Shown here: piece after piece, positions 1 through 8,529 of the stretch
Layout of the letters: each line of letters opens with the position of its first letter
Position numbering within the stretch: the stretch's first letter is position 1
Translations under genes and position numbers: made by a program
Notes under the pieces: generated by a model
Database searches by the model: none
Told to the model about the DNA's origin: nothing
Seen by the model: the letters and a program-made list of their open reading frames with translations, nothing else
DNA from: Streptomyces sp. TP-A0356
GTDB lineage: Bacteria > Actinomycetota > Actinomycetes > Streptomycetales > Streptomycetaceae
Assembly: GCF_001417775.1 (NCBI RefSeq)
Contig: NZ_BBZJ01000016.1
Span: 1 to 64,000, forward strand
DNA: 64,000 nucleotides
Reading direction: 5' to 3'

Positions 1-688
1 CCGGCGTACCCTCCGACCGCGGGAAGAACTCGTACCACGACCCGAACAACGCCCGCTCCCGCTCCACCAACAGCGCCAACCCCTCCGACGACGACACCAA
101 CTCACGCAACGGATGACGAGCCAGAACCCCATCCACCTCCGGCGTCAACGCCGCCGCCAGACGGGCGACCGGGGGGCGCGAGTCGTCGCGCAGGGCACGG
201 ACGGCCGCTCGTATCGCCTCCCGCCCCGGTCCCTCCGGCACTCCGGCGGCGGCGCGCTCGTACAGATCGGCGCCCTCCTCCAGGACCAGTGCCACGTCGA
301 CGCGGCAGGGGACCTTGATCCGCGCGTGGTGCCGCCAGGTGGTGATCGGATCGCCCCACGCCTCCACCAGATACGTCCAGGTGCCGACCGACAGCGGTGT
401 CACGTCGGCGCCCCAGCGGTCGCTGCCGGGTTCCAGTTCACGCATCGGCGTCCAGGGGCCCGGGCGGCCCTCCGGGTCGAGCAGCACGACGTTGGCGCCG
501 ATCGCGCCGTGACCCTCGCCGAAGACCGTGGCGGTGACCTGGAAGGTCTCCCCCTCCACCGCCTTCGCCGGGCGTCGGCCGTGGTCGACGGTCGGACGGA
601 CGTCCACGATCGGGATACGGCCGATCGCGGGCCTCGCACCGCCGGCGACAGGGTTCGCCCCGTCCCGGTGCACGGCCTGCGGTTCCAT
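1..688 (-). CDS. glgE: GlgE-type alpha-1,4-glucan:maltose-1-phosphate maltosyltransferase, N-terminal part (runs off left edge)
   Basis: Reading the minus strand from an ATG at 688 gives an open frame to the window edge (229 codons). A GGAGGAGG ribosome site lies just upstream. The product begins with a short tail, then IGRIPIVDVRPTVD, GAIGANVVLLDPEGR, TPMRELEPGSDRWGADV and YLVEAWGDPITTWRH. This is the pattern of the N-terminal beta-sandwich domain of GlgE, which transfers maltose from maltose-1-phosphate onto alpha-glucan. The catalytic GH13 barrel lies outside the window, so activity cannot be judged. Streptomyces commonly carry two glgE copies; which one this is cannot be told. Confidence 0.85.
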   Translation of the reverse strand, partial: MEPQAVHRDGANPVAGGARPAIGRIPIVDVRPTVDHGRRPAKAVEGETFQVTATVFGEGHGAIGANVVLLDPEGRPGPWTPMRELEPGSDRWGADVTPLSVGTWTYLVEAWGDPITTWRHHARIKVPCRVDVALVLEEGADLYERAAAGVPEGPGREAIRAAVRALRDDSRPPVARLAAALTPEVDGVLARHPLRELVSSSEGLALLVERERALFGSWYEFFPRSEGTP

Positions 689-772
689 GGACTTCGCCTC
701 CTCCGCCGTTCTGGAGCCTCGGGTCGACGCCGGCTCTCGGGGTTCTCGGTGCTCTGCTCGGTGCGGCATCCC

Positions 773-1039
773 CTACGCGTTCGCCGACGGTGCGGGACGG
801 GTTCCGGACACGGCCCGCTCGCGGGCCCTGTGAGCGTTCAGATACAGCTCGGCGGCGTCAACGGCCTCGCGCGCGCAGCGCTTTCCCATCAGCACGCACA
901 AGGTGTAGCCCGTGTTCTCGAAGCTGCCGCGGACCGCCCGGTTGTCGGGGGACGCGAGCATCAGGCGTTCCCACGCCCGGTACTGCTCGAGATGTCTGGC
1001 GACCTCGGTTCTGGCTGGCAGCAGCACGGCACCGGTCAC
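773..1039 (-). CDS. DUF5133 family small protein
   Basis: An 88-aa protein. The central segment LASPDNRAVRGSFENTGYTLCV followed by REAVDAAELYLNAH matches the short, helical DUF5133 proteins that are numerous in Streptomyces and of unknown function. It lies directly upstream of the glgE-like gene on the same strand, 84 bp away, so the two could be co-transcribed. No signal peptide, membrane segment or catalytic motif is visible. Confidence 0.65.
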   Translation of the reverse strand: MTGAVLLPARTEVARHLEQYRAWERLMLASPDNRAVRGSFENTGYTLCVLMGKRCAREAVDAAELYLNAHRARERAVSGTRPAPSANA

Positions 1040-1354
1040 CTCCCATACCTCTGCGCTGGAGCACGTTTCCGGACGGTCGCGGGTGCGCGGTCCGGACGGG
1101 TACGCGAAGGCCGTACACGGAGCGGGGTTGGTCCGTTACGGCGATCGAGACCTTCACCCATGGTGCACGGCCCACCACGAAGCGTCCTGTTCGGATTTCA
1201 ACCAGTGGGACTGGTGTGTCTCGTGTTGCACGAATGGAGTAGCAATCGCACAGTGGACTTACTCAGGAGCGATGACCGCTCACGCTTCGTGATCGGGGCT
1301 CGGCCCAAAGGGGCGAGGAGGAGCGAGAGCTTCGCCGGTGAGGAGCCAACGACG
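1040..1354. other. Intergenic, divergent promoter region
   Basis: About 315 bp between the minus-strand DUF5133 gene and the plus-strand HATPase-like gene. It is less G+C-rich around 1190-1260. No convincing gene is seen. A half-palindrome ending TCGGCCC near 1295-1303 resembles one arm of the GGGCC-N4-GGCCC sites found elsewhere in the window. Confidence 0.4.
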
Positions 1355-1885
1355 ATGAAGACCGCAGCGCCCTGCTACTACCACCTCGACGTGGAGATCA
1401 GCCCGGAGCGAATCGGACAGGTCCAGCGGATTCTGGCCGCCCATCTCCGGTACTGGAATCTCGAGATGCTCGTCGAGCCCGTCTGCCAGTGCACCGAAGC
1501 GCTGATGCGCACCATCGAGCAGCACGCGGTGGACAAGAACACGACCATCGAGATGTGGTGGAACGGTCAGCACCTCATCACCGCGGTCCAGGACAGCGAG
1601 CAGGACGTCCGGCCGCACTACGCGCCGACCGGCTGCCTGACGCGGATCGCGGCCCTGAGCACCGGCTGGGGCTGCTGCGCCACCAACACCGGCGGAAAGA
1701 TCATCTGGTTCTCGCAGCGGGCCCGGGCCGCCGAACGCGCCCCTCTCGTCCCGGTGGCACCCGCGCCGAGCCTGCGCGAGACGCGCCCGCTCCCCCGCGC
1801 TCTGCCGCCGGCGGCGGTCGCCGCCGGGCCGGAGCGGGAGGACGCGTCGGCGGGGCAGCCGGAACCGGCCATGGCCCACGCCTGA
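1355..1885 (+). CDS. HATPase-like regulatory protein (RsbW/anti-sigma fold)
   Basis: 176 aa from an ATG with GAGGAG upstream. The first 115 residues follow the size and layout of Streptomyces small HATPase (RsbW-like) proteins: a helix with EALMRTIEQHA where the N-box should sit, a strand TIEMWWNGQHLITAVQDSEQD in the D-box region, and GWGCCATNTGGKIIWF at the end of the fold. The N-box asparagine is not evident, so ATP binding and kinase activity are doubtful. The last 60 residues are a Pro/Ala-rich tail. Proteins of this type usually act in partner switching with SpoIIE-type phosphatases, of which three are encoded further along the window; the link is inference. Confidence 0.6.
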   Translation: MKTAAPCYYHLDVEISPERIGQVQRILAAHLRYWNLEMLVEPVCQCTEALMRTIEQHAVDKNTTIEMWWNGQHLITAVQDSEQDVRPHYAPTGCLTRIAALSTGWGCCATNTGGKIIWFSQRARAAERAPLVPVAPAPSLRETRPLPRALPPAAVAAGPEREDASAGQPEPAMAHA

Positions 1886-2039
1886 CGCCCACGCCCCGGC
1901 AGGGCGCGCCCTCGTGGATCCCCGTGGACGGTGCGCCCTCGGCCGCGGCGCACCCGGGACGGTGGCCGTGGCGGTCGACACGGTTGTCGCGACCGTGAGG
2001 CGCCGGCGACCGGGCTCCCCGGAACGGCCCCTGTCCGGG

Positions 2040-2109
2040 GTCCGCGATTGCGACGGCCCCTGTTCGCGGTCCGCGATTGCGACGGCCTCTGTTCGCGGTC
2101 CGCGATTGC
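2040..2109. repeat. 29-bp direct tandem repeat (2.4 copies)
   Basis: Two units at 2040-2068 and 2069-2097 differ by one base (gtccgcgattgcgacggc then c/t cctgttcgcg). A third partial unit follows at 2098-2109, and a degenerate half unit precedes at about 2025-2039. The array lies in the 324-bp gap between the HATPase-like gene and sthA. It could be a regulatory or slippage-derived repeat; no function is evident. Confidence 0.8.
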
Positions 2110-2209
2110 ACGGGGCCGTGGTCGCCGCGAACGTCACCCCGGACCCTCGGGACCGTGCCCGTCAACTCCGCTCTTCCGGCGGGGGCGTTGGGCCTGTCAG
2201 ACTCCGGGG

Positions 2210-3613
2210 GTGCCCGACTTCGACATGCTCGTCATCGGATCCGGCCCGGGTGGCCAGAAGGCCGCCATCGCCGCGGCCAAGCTCGGTCGTCGGGTCGCCG
2301 TCGTCGACCGCCCCGACATGGTCGGCGGGGTCTCCATCCACACCGGCACGATCCCCTCCAAGACCCTGCGCGAGGCCGTTCTCTACCTCACCGGCCTCAC
2401 GCAGCGGGATCTGTACGGGCAGAGCTACCGCCTCAAGGAGGACATCACCGTCGCCGACCTGACCGCCCGCACCCGGCATGTGGTGGGCCGCGAGGTCGAC
2501 GTCATCCGCAGTCAGCTCTCCCGCAACCACGTCTCCCTCTTCGCCGGCACCGGCCGGTTCGTGGACCCGCACACCGTAGCCGTACGCGAAGTGACGGGCG
2601 AGGAGCGGTTGTTGAGCGCCGAACATCTCGTCATCGCCACCGGCACCCGGCCCGCCCGGCCCACGAGCGTCGAGTTCGACGGGCGGTCGATCATGGACTC
2701 GGACAACGTCCTGGGGCTGGAGCGGGTGCCCCGTTCGATGGTCATCGTCGGGGCGGGGGTGATCGGTATGGAGTACGCCTCCATGTTCGCCGCCCTCGGC
2801 AGCAAGGTCACGGTGGTCGAGAAGCGGCCCGGGATGCTCGACTTCTGCGACGTCGAGGTGATCGAGTCCCTGAAGTACCACCTGCGGGACCTGGCCGTCA
2901 CCTTCCGTTTCGGCGAGACCGTCGCCGCGGTCGAACGGCACCCCAAGGGAACCCTCACCATCCTGGAGAGCGGCAAGAAGATCCCCGCCGACGCGGTGAT
3001 GTACTCGGCGGGCCGGCAGGGCCTGACCGACGAGCTCGACCTCGGCAAGGCGGGGCTGACCGCCGACGCGCGCGGCCGGATCACGGTCGACGAGCACTAT
3101 CGCACCGAGGTGCCGCACATATACGCCGTCGGCGATGTGATCGGCTTTCCGGCGCTGGCCGCCACCTCGATGGAACAGGGGCGCATGGCGGCGTACCACG
3201 CCTGCGGCGAGCCGGTGCACGAGATGATCGGCCTGCAGCCGATCGGTATCTACACGATCCCCGAGATCAGCTTCATCGGACGGACGGAGGACCAGCTCAC
3301 TCAGGAGTGCGTGCCGTTCGAGGTCGGCGTCTCCCGCTACCGCGAGCTGGCCCGCGGGCAGATCATCGGCGATTCGCACGGGATGCTGAAGCTGCTGGTC
3401 TCACCGGTGGACCGCACCCTGCTCGGCGTGCACTGCTTCGGCACCGGGGCCACCGAGCTGATCCACATCGGCCAGGCCGTGATGGGCTGCGGCGGCACGG
3501 TCGACTACCTCGTCGACGCGGTCTTCAACTATCCGACGCTCGCGGAGTCGTACAAGGTCGCCGCCCTGGACGCGACCAACAGGATCCGGCAGATCGAGCG
3601 GCTCGAGGACTGA
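2210..3613 (+). CDS. sthA: Soluble pyridine nucleotide transhydrogenase (Si-specific NAD(P)+ transhydrogenase)
   Basis: 467 aa. It transfers hydride between NADPH and NAD+ in the cytoplasm and so balances the two cofactor pools. The FAD-binding motif VIGSGPGG is at residues 8-15 and a second nucleotide-binding motif [11 protein letters not shown] is near 178. The C-terminal dimerisation domain has the family sequence [14 protein letters not shown]. In place of the CxxxxC disulfide of lipoamide dehydrogenases it reads [11 protein letters not shown], which fits SthA rather than a disulfide reductase. The GTG start gives the usual [11 protein letters not shown]-terminus; the ribosome site is weak, only a G-run just upstream. 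Its place in a redox-stress region fits the predicted role. Confidence 0.9.
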   Translation: MPDFDMLVIGSGPGGQKAAIAAAKLGRRVAVVDRPDMVGGVSIHTGTIPSKTLREAVLYLTGLTQRDLYGQSYRLKEDITVADLTARTRHVVGREVDVIRSQLSRNHVSLFAGTGRFVDPHTVAVREVTGEERLLSAEHLVIATGTRPARPTSVEFDGRSIMDSDNVLGLERVPRSMVIVGAGVIGMEYASMFAALGSKVTVVEKRPGMLDFCDVEVIESLKYHLRDLAVTFRFGETVAAVERHPKGTLTILESGKKIPADAVMYSAGRQGLTDELDLGKAGLTADARGRITVDEHYRTEVPHIYAVGDVIGFPALAATSMEQGRMAAYHACGEPVHEMIGLQPIGIYTIPEISFIGRTEDQLTQECVPFEVGVSRYRELARGQIIGDSHGMLKLLVSPVDRTLLGVHCFGTGATELIHIGQAVMGCGGTVDYLVDAVFNYPTLAESYKVAALDATNRIRQIERLED

Positions 3614-3673
3614 GGACGCCAGGCGGATCGTCTCGCGTGGACAGCCCGCACCCGCATGATCGACACTCGGCGA

Positions 3674-4294
3674 ATGGCGAAGTATTTCGACGTTCACCCC
3701 GAGAACCCCCAGCCGCGCACGATCCGCCAGGTCGCCGACAGCATCCGCGACGGTGCCCTCGTGGTCTATCCGACGGACTCCTGCTTCGCGCTGGGGTGCC
3801 GCCTGGGCAGCCGGGACGGCGTGGAGCGCATCCGTACGATCCGCCAGCTCGACGACCGCCACCACTTCACGCTCGTGTGCCGGGACTTCGCCCAGCTGGG
3901 CCAGTTCGTGCACGTCGACAAGGACGTGTTCCGCGCGATCAAGGCCTCGACGCCCGGCAGCTACACGTTCATCCTGCCCGCGACGCGTGAGGTGCCGCGC
4001 AAGCTGCTGCACCCGAAGAAGAAGACGGTCGGGGTCCGCATCCCCGACCATGCGGTGGCGCAGGCGCTGCTGGACGAACTCGGCGAGCCGCTCCTGTCCA
4101 GCACACTGCTCCTGCCTGGCGAGGAGGAGCCGATGACGCAGGGCTGGGAGATCAAGGAGCGGCTCGACCACGTCGTGGACGCGGTGATCGACTCGGGCGA
4201 CTGCGGCACCGAGCCGACGACGGTCGTCGACTTCTCCGGCGGCGAGGCCGAGATCGTACGCAAGGGTGCGGGCGACACATCGCGGTTCGAGTGA
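3674..4294 (+). CDS. YciO-type Sua5/YrdC family protein
   Basis: 206 aa beginning MAKYFDVHPENPQ, the conserved start of YciO proteins; an ATG six codons upstream (3656) is possible but not needed. The YrdC fold is seen in GALVVYPTDSCFALGC, the Lys/Arg-rich RTIRQLDDRHHFTLV, PGSYTFILPAT, KTVGVRIPDH and the C-terminal TTVVDFSGG. Sua5/YrdC enzymes make threonylcarbamoyl-adenylate for tRNA t6A; the YciO branch has the same fold but an uncertain physiological role. The gene starts 60 bp after sthA and may be co-transcribed with it. Confidence 0.85.
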   Translation: MAKYFDVHPENPQPRTIRQVADSIRDGALVVYPTDSCFALGCRLGSRDGVERIRTIRQLDDRHHFTLVCRDFAQLGQFVHVDKDVFRAIKASTPGSYTFILPATREVPRKLLHPKKKTVGVRIPDHAVAQALLDELGEPLLSSTLLLPGEEEPMTQGWEIKERLDHVVDAVIDSGDCGTEPTTVVDFSGGEAEIVRKGAGDTSRFE

Positions 4295-4322
4295 TCCGCG
4301 GTTCTCCGGCGTACGGGCGAGA

Positions 4323-4336
4323 GGGCCGTTCGGCCA
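4323..4336. promoter_or_regulatory. Palindrome GGGCCGTTCGGCCA, candidate response-regulator site
   Basis: An inverted repeat with arms GGCCG/CGGCC about 135 bp upstream of the hemerythrin gene. It shares the pattern GGGCC-NNTC-GGCC with palindromes at 10491-10504 and 13006-13019, which flank stress genes next to a DosR/OsdR-type response regulator. That this is the regulator's binding site is inference. Confidence 0.4.
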
Positions 4337-4471
4337 ATCCGGCGACTACCGGTGAGTGTCGTTATCGCCTCGACGGTCTCGGGAAATGGTGTCCGGGCGG
4401 TTGCGTACGGCCACGAGAAGCCGTGGACGCCGACCGTCCGAACCCATCAGCCACGTCACAGGGAGACCGTC

Positions 4472-5032
4472 ATGGGACACGGTGGCGACGTCATCAACGA
4501 GCTCACCACCGACCACCGGGAGGTGGAGAACTACTTCCAGCAGATCGAGTCGCTGCCCAGCGGCCATCAGGACCGCCGCAAGCTGGCCGACGAGATGACG
4601 ATCGAACTCGTCCGGCATTCCGTCGCCGAGGAGATGTATCTCTACCCCGCCGTGCGGGAGCACATCGAGGACGGCGACGCGATCGCCGACAAGGAGATCG
4701 CCGACCACGCGCGGGTGGAACAGGCCCTCAAGCAGCTCGAGGGCTGCGATGTGGACGACCCGCAGTTCGACCGGTTGTTCATCACGGTGAAGAACGAGGT
4801 GAAAGCGCACGTCGAGGACGAGGAGAACAACCTCTTCCCCAAGCTGCGCATGGCCTGCAGCCAGGAGATGCTCGACACCCTGGGCGAGAAGATCCGCATG
4901 GGCAAGAAGATCGCGCCCACGCGCCCCCACCCGGCCGCCCCCGACACGCCGCCCCTGAACAAGATCATCGCGCCGGGTACGGGTCTCGTGGACCGGGTCC
5001 GCGACTTCGTCACCGGCCGCGGCCGCTCCTGA
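4472..5032 (+). CDS. Hemerythrin HHE domain protein
   Basis: 186 aa; the ATG follows an AGGGAGA ribosome site. A four-helix hemerythrin fold is indicated by the di-iron ligand pattern: His in TTDHREVE, HSVAEEMYLYP (HxxxE), DHARVEQ and HVEDEENNLFP (HxxxE). Such proteins bind O2, NO or peroxide at a di-iron centre. The C-terminus carries a Pro-rich linker (APTRPHPAAPDTPPLN) and a short helix, as in the second hemerythrin at 39653, so the two are paralogs. No membrane segment is seen. A role in O2 or NO sensing or scavenging is likely; the precise ligand is unknown. Confidence 0.85.
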   Translation: MGHGGDVINELTTDHREVENYFQQIESLPSGHQDRRKLADEMTIELVRHSVAEEMYLYPAVREHIEDGDAIADKEIADHARVEQALKQLEGCDVDDPQFDRLFITVKNEVKAHVEDEENNLFPKLRMACSQEMLDTLGEKIRMGKKIAPTRPHPAAPDTPPLNKIIAPGTGLVDRVRDFVTGRGRS

Positions 5033-5096
5033 CCGGCGCGGGCGGCCCGGCCCGGTCCGGTCGGGTTCTGCCGAGTTCCGCCGAGTTCGCGTCGGC

Positions 5097-5648
5097 TCAG
5101 CCGGTGACCTGGTCCCCGACCGGGCCGTCCTCGTCCACGGGCTCCTCGTGCACCCGTCGCACCAGGGAGTCCCGGTGCAACCCGGCGAGCCCCCCGAGCA
5201 GGTCCGGGTGGCGCAGCAGGGGAGCCGCCCGGTGGTCCCGCTCGTCGGGATCGGTCAGCCTGCGGAAGTCGAACGCGAACCCGGCCGTGTGGTCGCAGCC
5301 GTCGAGCGCGGCGACCGCCTCCCGCGCGAGGGACGGTGTGGTCAGCAGGCAGGCGGCCCAGCTGGCGACCACCTCGTCCACCCAGGAGCGCCAGCCGGTG
5401 TCGGCCTCGTCGGAGGCCGCCGCATCGGATCCGGCGAGCCAGTCCAGACGGGTGGACCCGCCCGGGCCGACGAACGCGACGAGTGCGGCGTCGGCCACCG
5501 AGGGATAGCGCAGCCAGGCGGCGACCGTGACGGCCTGGGACGCCTGGGCCTCCGCCAGGGCGGCATCCAGTGCTCCACCGGTGCCCGGGTAGGAGCGCAG
5601 CAGCCACTGGGTGGTGGCGGATATGACAGGGGACAGATCGGCTGACAT
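5097..5648 (-). CDS. Conserved hypothetical protein
   Basis: 183 aa, starting at MSADLSPVISATTQWLL (an upstream start at 5672 is less likely; AGGGTGA precedes the chosen ATG). The protein is soluble and largely helical, with the segment ALVAFVGPGGSTRLDW in the middle and a charged C-terminus. No family recognised. It is convergent with the hemerythrin gene, with 64 bp between the stops. Confidence 0.6.
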   Translation of the reverse strand: MSADLSPVISATTQWLLRSYPGTGGALDAALAEAQASQAVTVAAWLRYPSVADAALVAFVGPGGSTRLDWLAGSDAAASDEADTGWRSWVDEVVASWAACLLTTPSLAREAVAALDGCDHTAGFAFDFRRLTDPDERDHRAAPLLRHPDLLGGLAGLHRDSLVRRVHEEPVDEDGPVGDQVTG

Positions 5649-5852
5649 CTGCGTCACCCTAGCCGCCGGCACGAAACGGATAAATGGCGTGGATCACACT
5701 CAAAACGCTCGCAGTGCAGATCACACGCGGGAGGGGCCCGGAGACCGGGAGGACACGCGCACGGCCGACCCGCAGCGCCTCGGCCGGCCGGCGCAGCACG
5801 CCGGACGCAACCCGGGCGAGGCGGAGCGCCATTGGCTGGGACCGGTGACCCG

Positions 5853-5924
5853 CAGACGGGCCGGCAGACCGTGCCCGGTGACGTAGCAGAACCCGACGTC
5901 GTGTGCGGCGGCGCGGAGTTCGGT
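5853..5924 (-). pseudogene. Remnant of a 2-oxoglutarate/Fe(II) oxygenase (isopenicillin N synthase family)
   Basis: The minus strand encodes TELRAAAHDVGFCYVTGHGLP, which matches the N-terminal DIOX_N signature of this superfamily (typically LRxAxxxxGFFYVxGHGVP). Nothing downstream continues the protein in any frame: the next 150 bp give only Arg/Pro-rich shadow translation. The rest of the gene appears to have been lost. Gap 5649-6042 otherwise holds no gene. Confidence 0.5.
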
Positions 5925-6042
5925 CACGGGCGTGGTGCGTGCGCTCCGGGTTCTTGTGGACCGGCTCCCAAGACGGGTGCAGGCTGAGAATCGGGACAGA
6001 AGCCGCCCGGTTCGGCTGACCCTCCGCACGGAAGTGATCACG

Positions 6043-6300
6043 ATGGAAGCCAAACAGTGGACCGTGCAGATCTACATCACCGAGGACGGCGACGACACCC
6101 GTGCGCATGCCGTGCTCACCACCCGCGACACGGCGTCCGTCACCGGACGGGGAGTGGCCCGGCGCAACCCGGTGGACCGGCCCATCCCGGAGATCGGCGA
6201 CGAGCTCGCCGCCAGCCGCGCGCTGGAGGACCTCGCCATCCGGCTGCACGACGTCGCCTCCGACGACATCGTGCAGTTGGCCGGGCCCGCCGCACCGTGA
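6043..6300 (+). CDS. DUF1876 domain protein
   Basis: 85 aa from an ATG preceded by GGAAG. The sequence WTVQIYITEDGDDTRAHAVL, a central GRGVARRNP and a C-terminal helix ELAASRALEDLAIRL are typical of DUF1876, a small dsRBD-like alpha/beta fold found in actinobacteria. Relatives are often found among dormancy and stress genes. No catalytic residues are evident. Confidence 0.8.
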   Translation: MEAKQWTVQIYITEDGDDTRAHAVLTTRDTASVTGRGVARRNPVDRPIPEIGDELAASRALEDLAIRLHDVASDDIVQLAGPAAP

Positions 6301-6777
6301 CGGCGCCGGGCACGTCCGCTCGTGCCCGTTCGCGGTGATGGGCCGGGCCTGGCAGCGGGAGCGCCGGGCCCCCGGCGCTGGCGGTTCTCCCGTTCCCGTG
6401 GTGTGCTGAGAGTGACGGGAAGGACCCATGAAGACGCGGAGAAGCGGCTCGCGGCCGTGCACCGCGCAATCGAGATCCGCGAGAAGCGGGTGGGGTCCTT
6501 CCCGCCCTGTCATGCCCTGTCTGTGCCGGCCCCGCCTCGTGCCGGGTGTCGCGCGCTCCCGCGGTCGGCGGAGCACCGCCGAGCCGACGCCTTCCCACGG
6601 CGGTCCCGGGGGGGAAGCGATGACAAGCAGCCGCACGGCCCCCGTCCCGATCCCTCCTCGCCCCGGCCCACGAGCCGCCCTTGGGCGGGGCCGGCCGGGA
6701 GTCGGCGGGCGGCCGCGGCGACAGGGAAAGGACGCCGCGGCGACAGGAACGAAAGGACGACGAAAGGACACGGAGCG
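6301..6777. other. Gene-free stretch with a possible decayed coding fragment
   Basis: About 477 bp between DUF1876 and the cyclic-nucleotide-binding gene. One frame at about 6425-6490 reads HEDAEKRLAAVHRAIEIREK with coding-like third positions, but it has no intact start or continuation, so it may be a gene remnant. The rest is G/C-rich and shows nothing recognisable. Confidence 0.35.
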
Positions 6778-7236
6778 ATGGCCTCTGCCACCACCCTGGC
6801 CTCGGCCCTCCCGGCCGACCACCGCGAACGGCTGATGCGGCTCGCCCGCGAGGTCTTCTTCGAGGCGGGAACCCGACTGTTCGAGGAGGGCCGGCACGCG
6901 GACCGGTTCTGGATCATCAAGACCGGGACCGTGGCCCTGGACCTGCATGTGCCCGGCCGCCGGGCCGCCATCATCGATTCACTGGGACACGGCGAACTGG
7001 TCGGCTGGTCCTGGCACTTCACGCCCCATGTATGGCAGCTGGGCGCCGCGGCCATGAGTCCCGTACGGGCCCATGAGTTCGACGCGGTGGCGGTGCGGGC
7101 GATGTGCGAGCAGGACCCCGAGTTCGGCCGTGCGATCGCCGTCTGGGTCGGCTACGTGCTCGCACACCGCCTGCACGCGGCCCGTACCCGGCTGCTCGAT
7201 CTGTACGCCCCTTACGGCAGTGGAGACCTGGCATGA
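6778..7236 (+). CDS. Cyclic nucleotide-binding domain protein
   Basis: 152 aa. The sequence follows a single cNMP-binding beta-barrel: VFFEAGTRLFEEGRHADRFWIIKTGTVAL, then IIDSLGHGELVGWSWHF in the phosphate-binding-cassette region, and a C-terminal helix with VGYVLAHRLHAARTRLLDLY. The usual DNA-binding HTH of the CRP family is absent, so it is a stand-alone sensor. The start lies after GGACACGGAGCG. A truncated copy of its N-terminus is found at 13114. Homologs of this type occur in the Streptomyces stress/dormancy gene set. The ligand is unknown. Confidence 0.75.
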   Translation: MASATTLASALPADHRERLMRLAREVFFEAGTRLFEEGRHADRFWIIKTGTVALDLHVPGRRAAIIDSLGHGELVGWSWHFTPHVWQLGAAAMSPVRAHEFDAVAVRAMCEQDPEFGRAIAVWVGYVLAHRLHAARTRLLDLYAPYGSGDLA

Positions 7237-7280
7237 CCGGTTCCTCCGCCGGGGAACCGGCGTAGCCGGGGGCCCGGGGA

Positions 7281-7298
7281 CCTGAGGGGGGCCTCAGG
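7281..7298. terminator. Hairpin between convergent genes
   Basis: Perfect stem CCTGAGG/CCTCAGG with a GGGG loop in the gap between the plus-strand sensor (stop 7236) and the minus-strand membrane protein (stop 7326). It is followed by a second GCCTCAGGGG copy. There is no U-tract, as is common in Streptomyces. Confidence 0.45.
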
Positions 7299-7325
7299 GG
7301 GCCTCAGGGGGATCGACGTGCTCGG

Positions 7326-7916
7326 TCAGCCGATCGTCCTTCGCCAACGCGGACCGACCCGCTCCCACTCCCGGTCCCATGCCACCATCCGCCGCCGTTC
7401 CAGGCTCCCGCGCACCAGCCACCCGCAGCCCCACACCCCGCCCGCGGCACCGAGCCCGGCCAGCGCGCCCACCAGCGACGCCTGCCGTCGCGTATGCGTC
7501 TCGTTCACCGGCCTGGAGACCAGCCGTCCCGCGCGATCCGTCCACACGGTGACCGCCGTGCCCGTCCTCCCCCCGGGCTCGACCTTCACCAGACCCGTGT
7601 GCGTCGAACCGTCACCCGCGGTCCAGCGCGCCTTCGCCCACACGCTCCCGTCGCCGTAGTCGGACACCGCCTGGGGGCTGCGCACCGCGTTCTCGGTCAG
7701 CACGGCCCGCACCGCGTACGAGTGGGCGCGGCGCTCGGCGAGTCCGTGATGCACCGTGGCCGCCGCGCCCTGACCCGCGAGCACACCGGCCAGCAGGACG
7801 AGGAGCCAGGTGGCGAGCATGATCCAGGCCTCCACACGGTCGCTGCGGCGCAGTAGGGGATTGCGCCGCCACCGCCAGAGCCACACCTTCGTCGTCGTAC
7901 GCCGGGTCGTCGCCAT
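7326..7916 (-). CDS. Rv1733c-type membrane protein
   Basis: 196 aa. An Arg/Trp-rich N-terminus (WLWRWRRNPLLRRSDRVEAW) leads into a first membrane helix near 31-49. A roughly 90-residue extracytoplasmic loop follows, including the strands RWTAGDGSTHTGLVKVEPGG and VTVWTDRAGRLV, and a second helix sits near 148-168. This architecture and the NPLLRRSDRVE signature match the Rv1733c family, a DosR-regulon membrane protein in M. tuberculosis that is widespread in Streptomyces. Function is not known. GGTGAGGACGG before the ATG is the likely ribosome site. Confidence 0.8.
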   Translation of the reverse strand: MATTRRTTTKVWLWRWRRNPLLRRSDRVEAWIMLATWLLVLLAGVLAGQGAAATVHHGLAERRAHSYAVRAVLTENAVRSPQAVSDYGDGSVWAKARWTAGDGSTHTGLVKVEPGGRTGTAVTVWTDRAGRLVSRPVNETHTRRQASLVGALAGLGAAGGVWGCGWLVRGSLERRRMVAWDREWERVGPRWRRTIG

Positions 7917-7937
7917 CCGTCCTCACCTCGGGGTGCG

Positions 7938-8453
7938 TCATGTGACGCGGCCGGCTCCTGATGGTCCTGGTCCGGCCGACGGGGCGGGCCGATCGGCGCC
8001 GCCCCGGGTACCGGCCGGCTCTCGCTCGACGCCGTAGAGGCCGATGCCGCCCACGAGTTCACGCCCCGTCACCAGCTCGGGCTCGATGCGCACGAAGACA
8101 TCCTCCGGTGAAGGCACCCAGGAGCGCGGCCCGGTGCGGGCCAGCCGATCGCGTTCCACGGGGTCGGTCACCACGGCGGCCGGTCCGGTGACGACGACGC
8201 TCCAGCCGGAGCGCGCTGCCGCGTCGACGTCGTCCGCCTCGAAGGCGACCACCGAACCCTCGATGGCACGGACCAGCTCCGAGGCCGCCGAGGTGCGCAA
8301 CAGCACCGCGCCGTCGCGGTCGAGACAGAAGGTGAGCGGCAGCACCGCGGGCAGGGCCTGACGCGTGTGGACGACACGGCCGACGGGGGCCTTCGTCAGC
8401 AGACGCAGGCACTCCTGGCGTTCGAGTTCGCGGAAACCGTCGTTCGGGTACAT
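7938..8453 (-). CDS. Pyridoxamine 5'-phosphate oxidase-fold protein (flavin-binding)
   Basis: 171 aa. The split-barrel fold is indicated by ECLRLLTKAPVGRVVHT, LPAVLPLTFCLDRDGAVLLRT, GSVVAFEADDVDAAARSGWSVVVTG and a C-terminal VFVRIEPELVTGRELV. Proteins of this class bind FMN or F420 and reduce small molecules, or act as stress proteins of the DosR regulon (Rv2004c/Rv3131-neighbour type). The C-terminal 30 residues are a low-complexity Gly/Pro/Ala tail. It lies 77 bp downstream of the HTH-PNPOx gene on the same strand, probably in one operon with it. Confidence 0.75.
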   Translation of the reverse strand: MYPNDGFRELERQECLRLLTKAPVGRVVHTRQALPAVLPLTFCLDRDGAVLLRTSAASELVRAIEGSVVAFEADDVDAAARSGWSVVVTGPAAVVTDPVERDRLARTGPRSWVPSPEDVFVRIEPELVTGRELVGGIGLYGVEREPAGTRGGADRPAPSAGPGPSGAGRVT

Positions 8454-8529
8454 CAGTCAGTCCGTCTTTCGCCTGGTGCGGCGGCTCTGCCGTACGGCCT
8501 GCGTCCTTCGTCCCGGGCCGGGGAGGGTG

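Noticed and set aside
113..1354. Long plus-strand frame (over 400 codons) before the HATPase-like gene
   Set aside because: It is the antisense shadow of the glgE-like and DUF5133 genes; only the last 176 codons, from ATG 1355, have family matches and a ribosome site.
2077..3990. 637-aa plus-strand frame overlapping sthA and the YciO gene
   Set aside because: Arg/Pro/His-rich shadow of two genes that have clear family motifs in other frames.
6428..6835. 135-aa plus-strand frame with a good GGAAGG site before the sensor gene
   Set aside because: The product is Arg/Pro/Ser-rich without any fold-like pattern and overlaps the true sensor gene in another frame.
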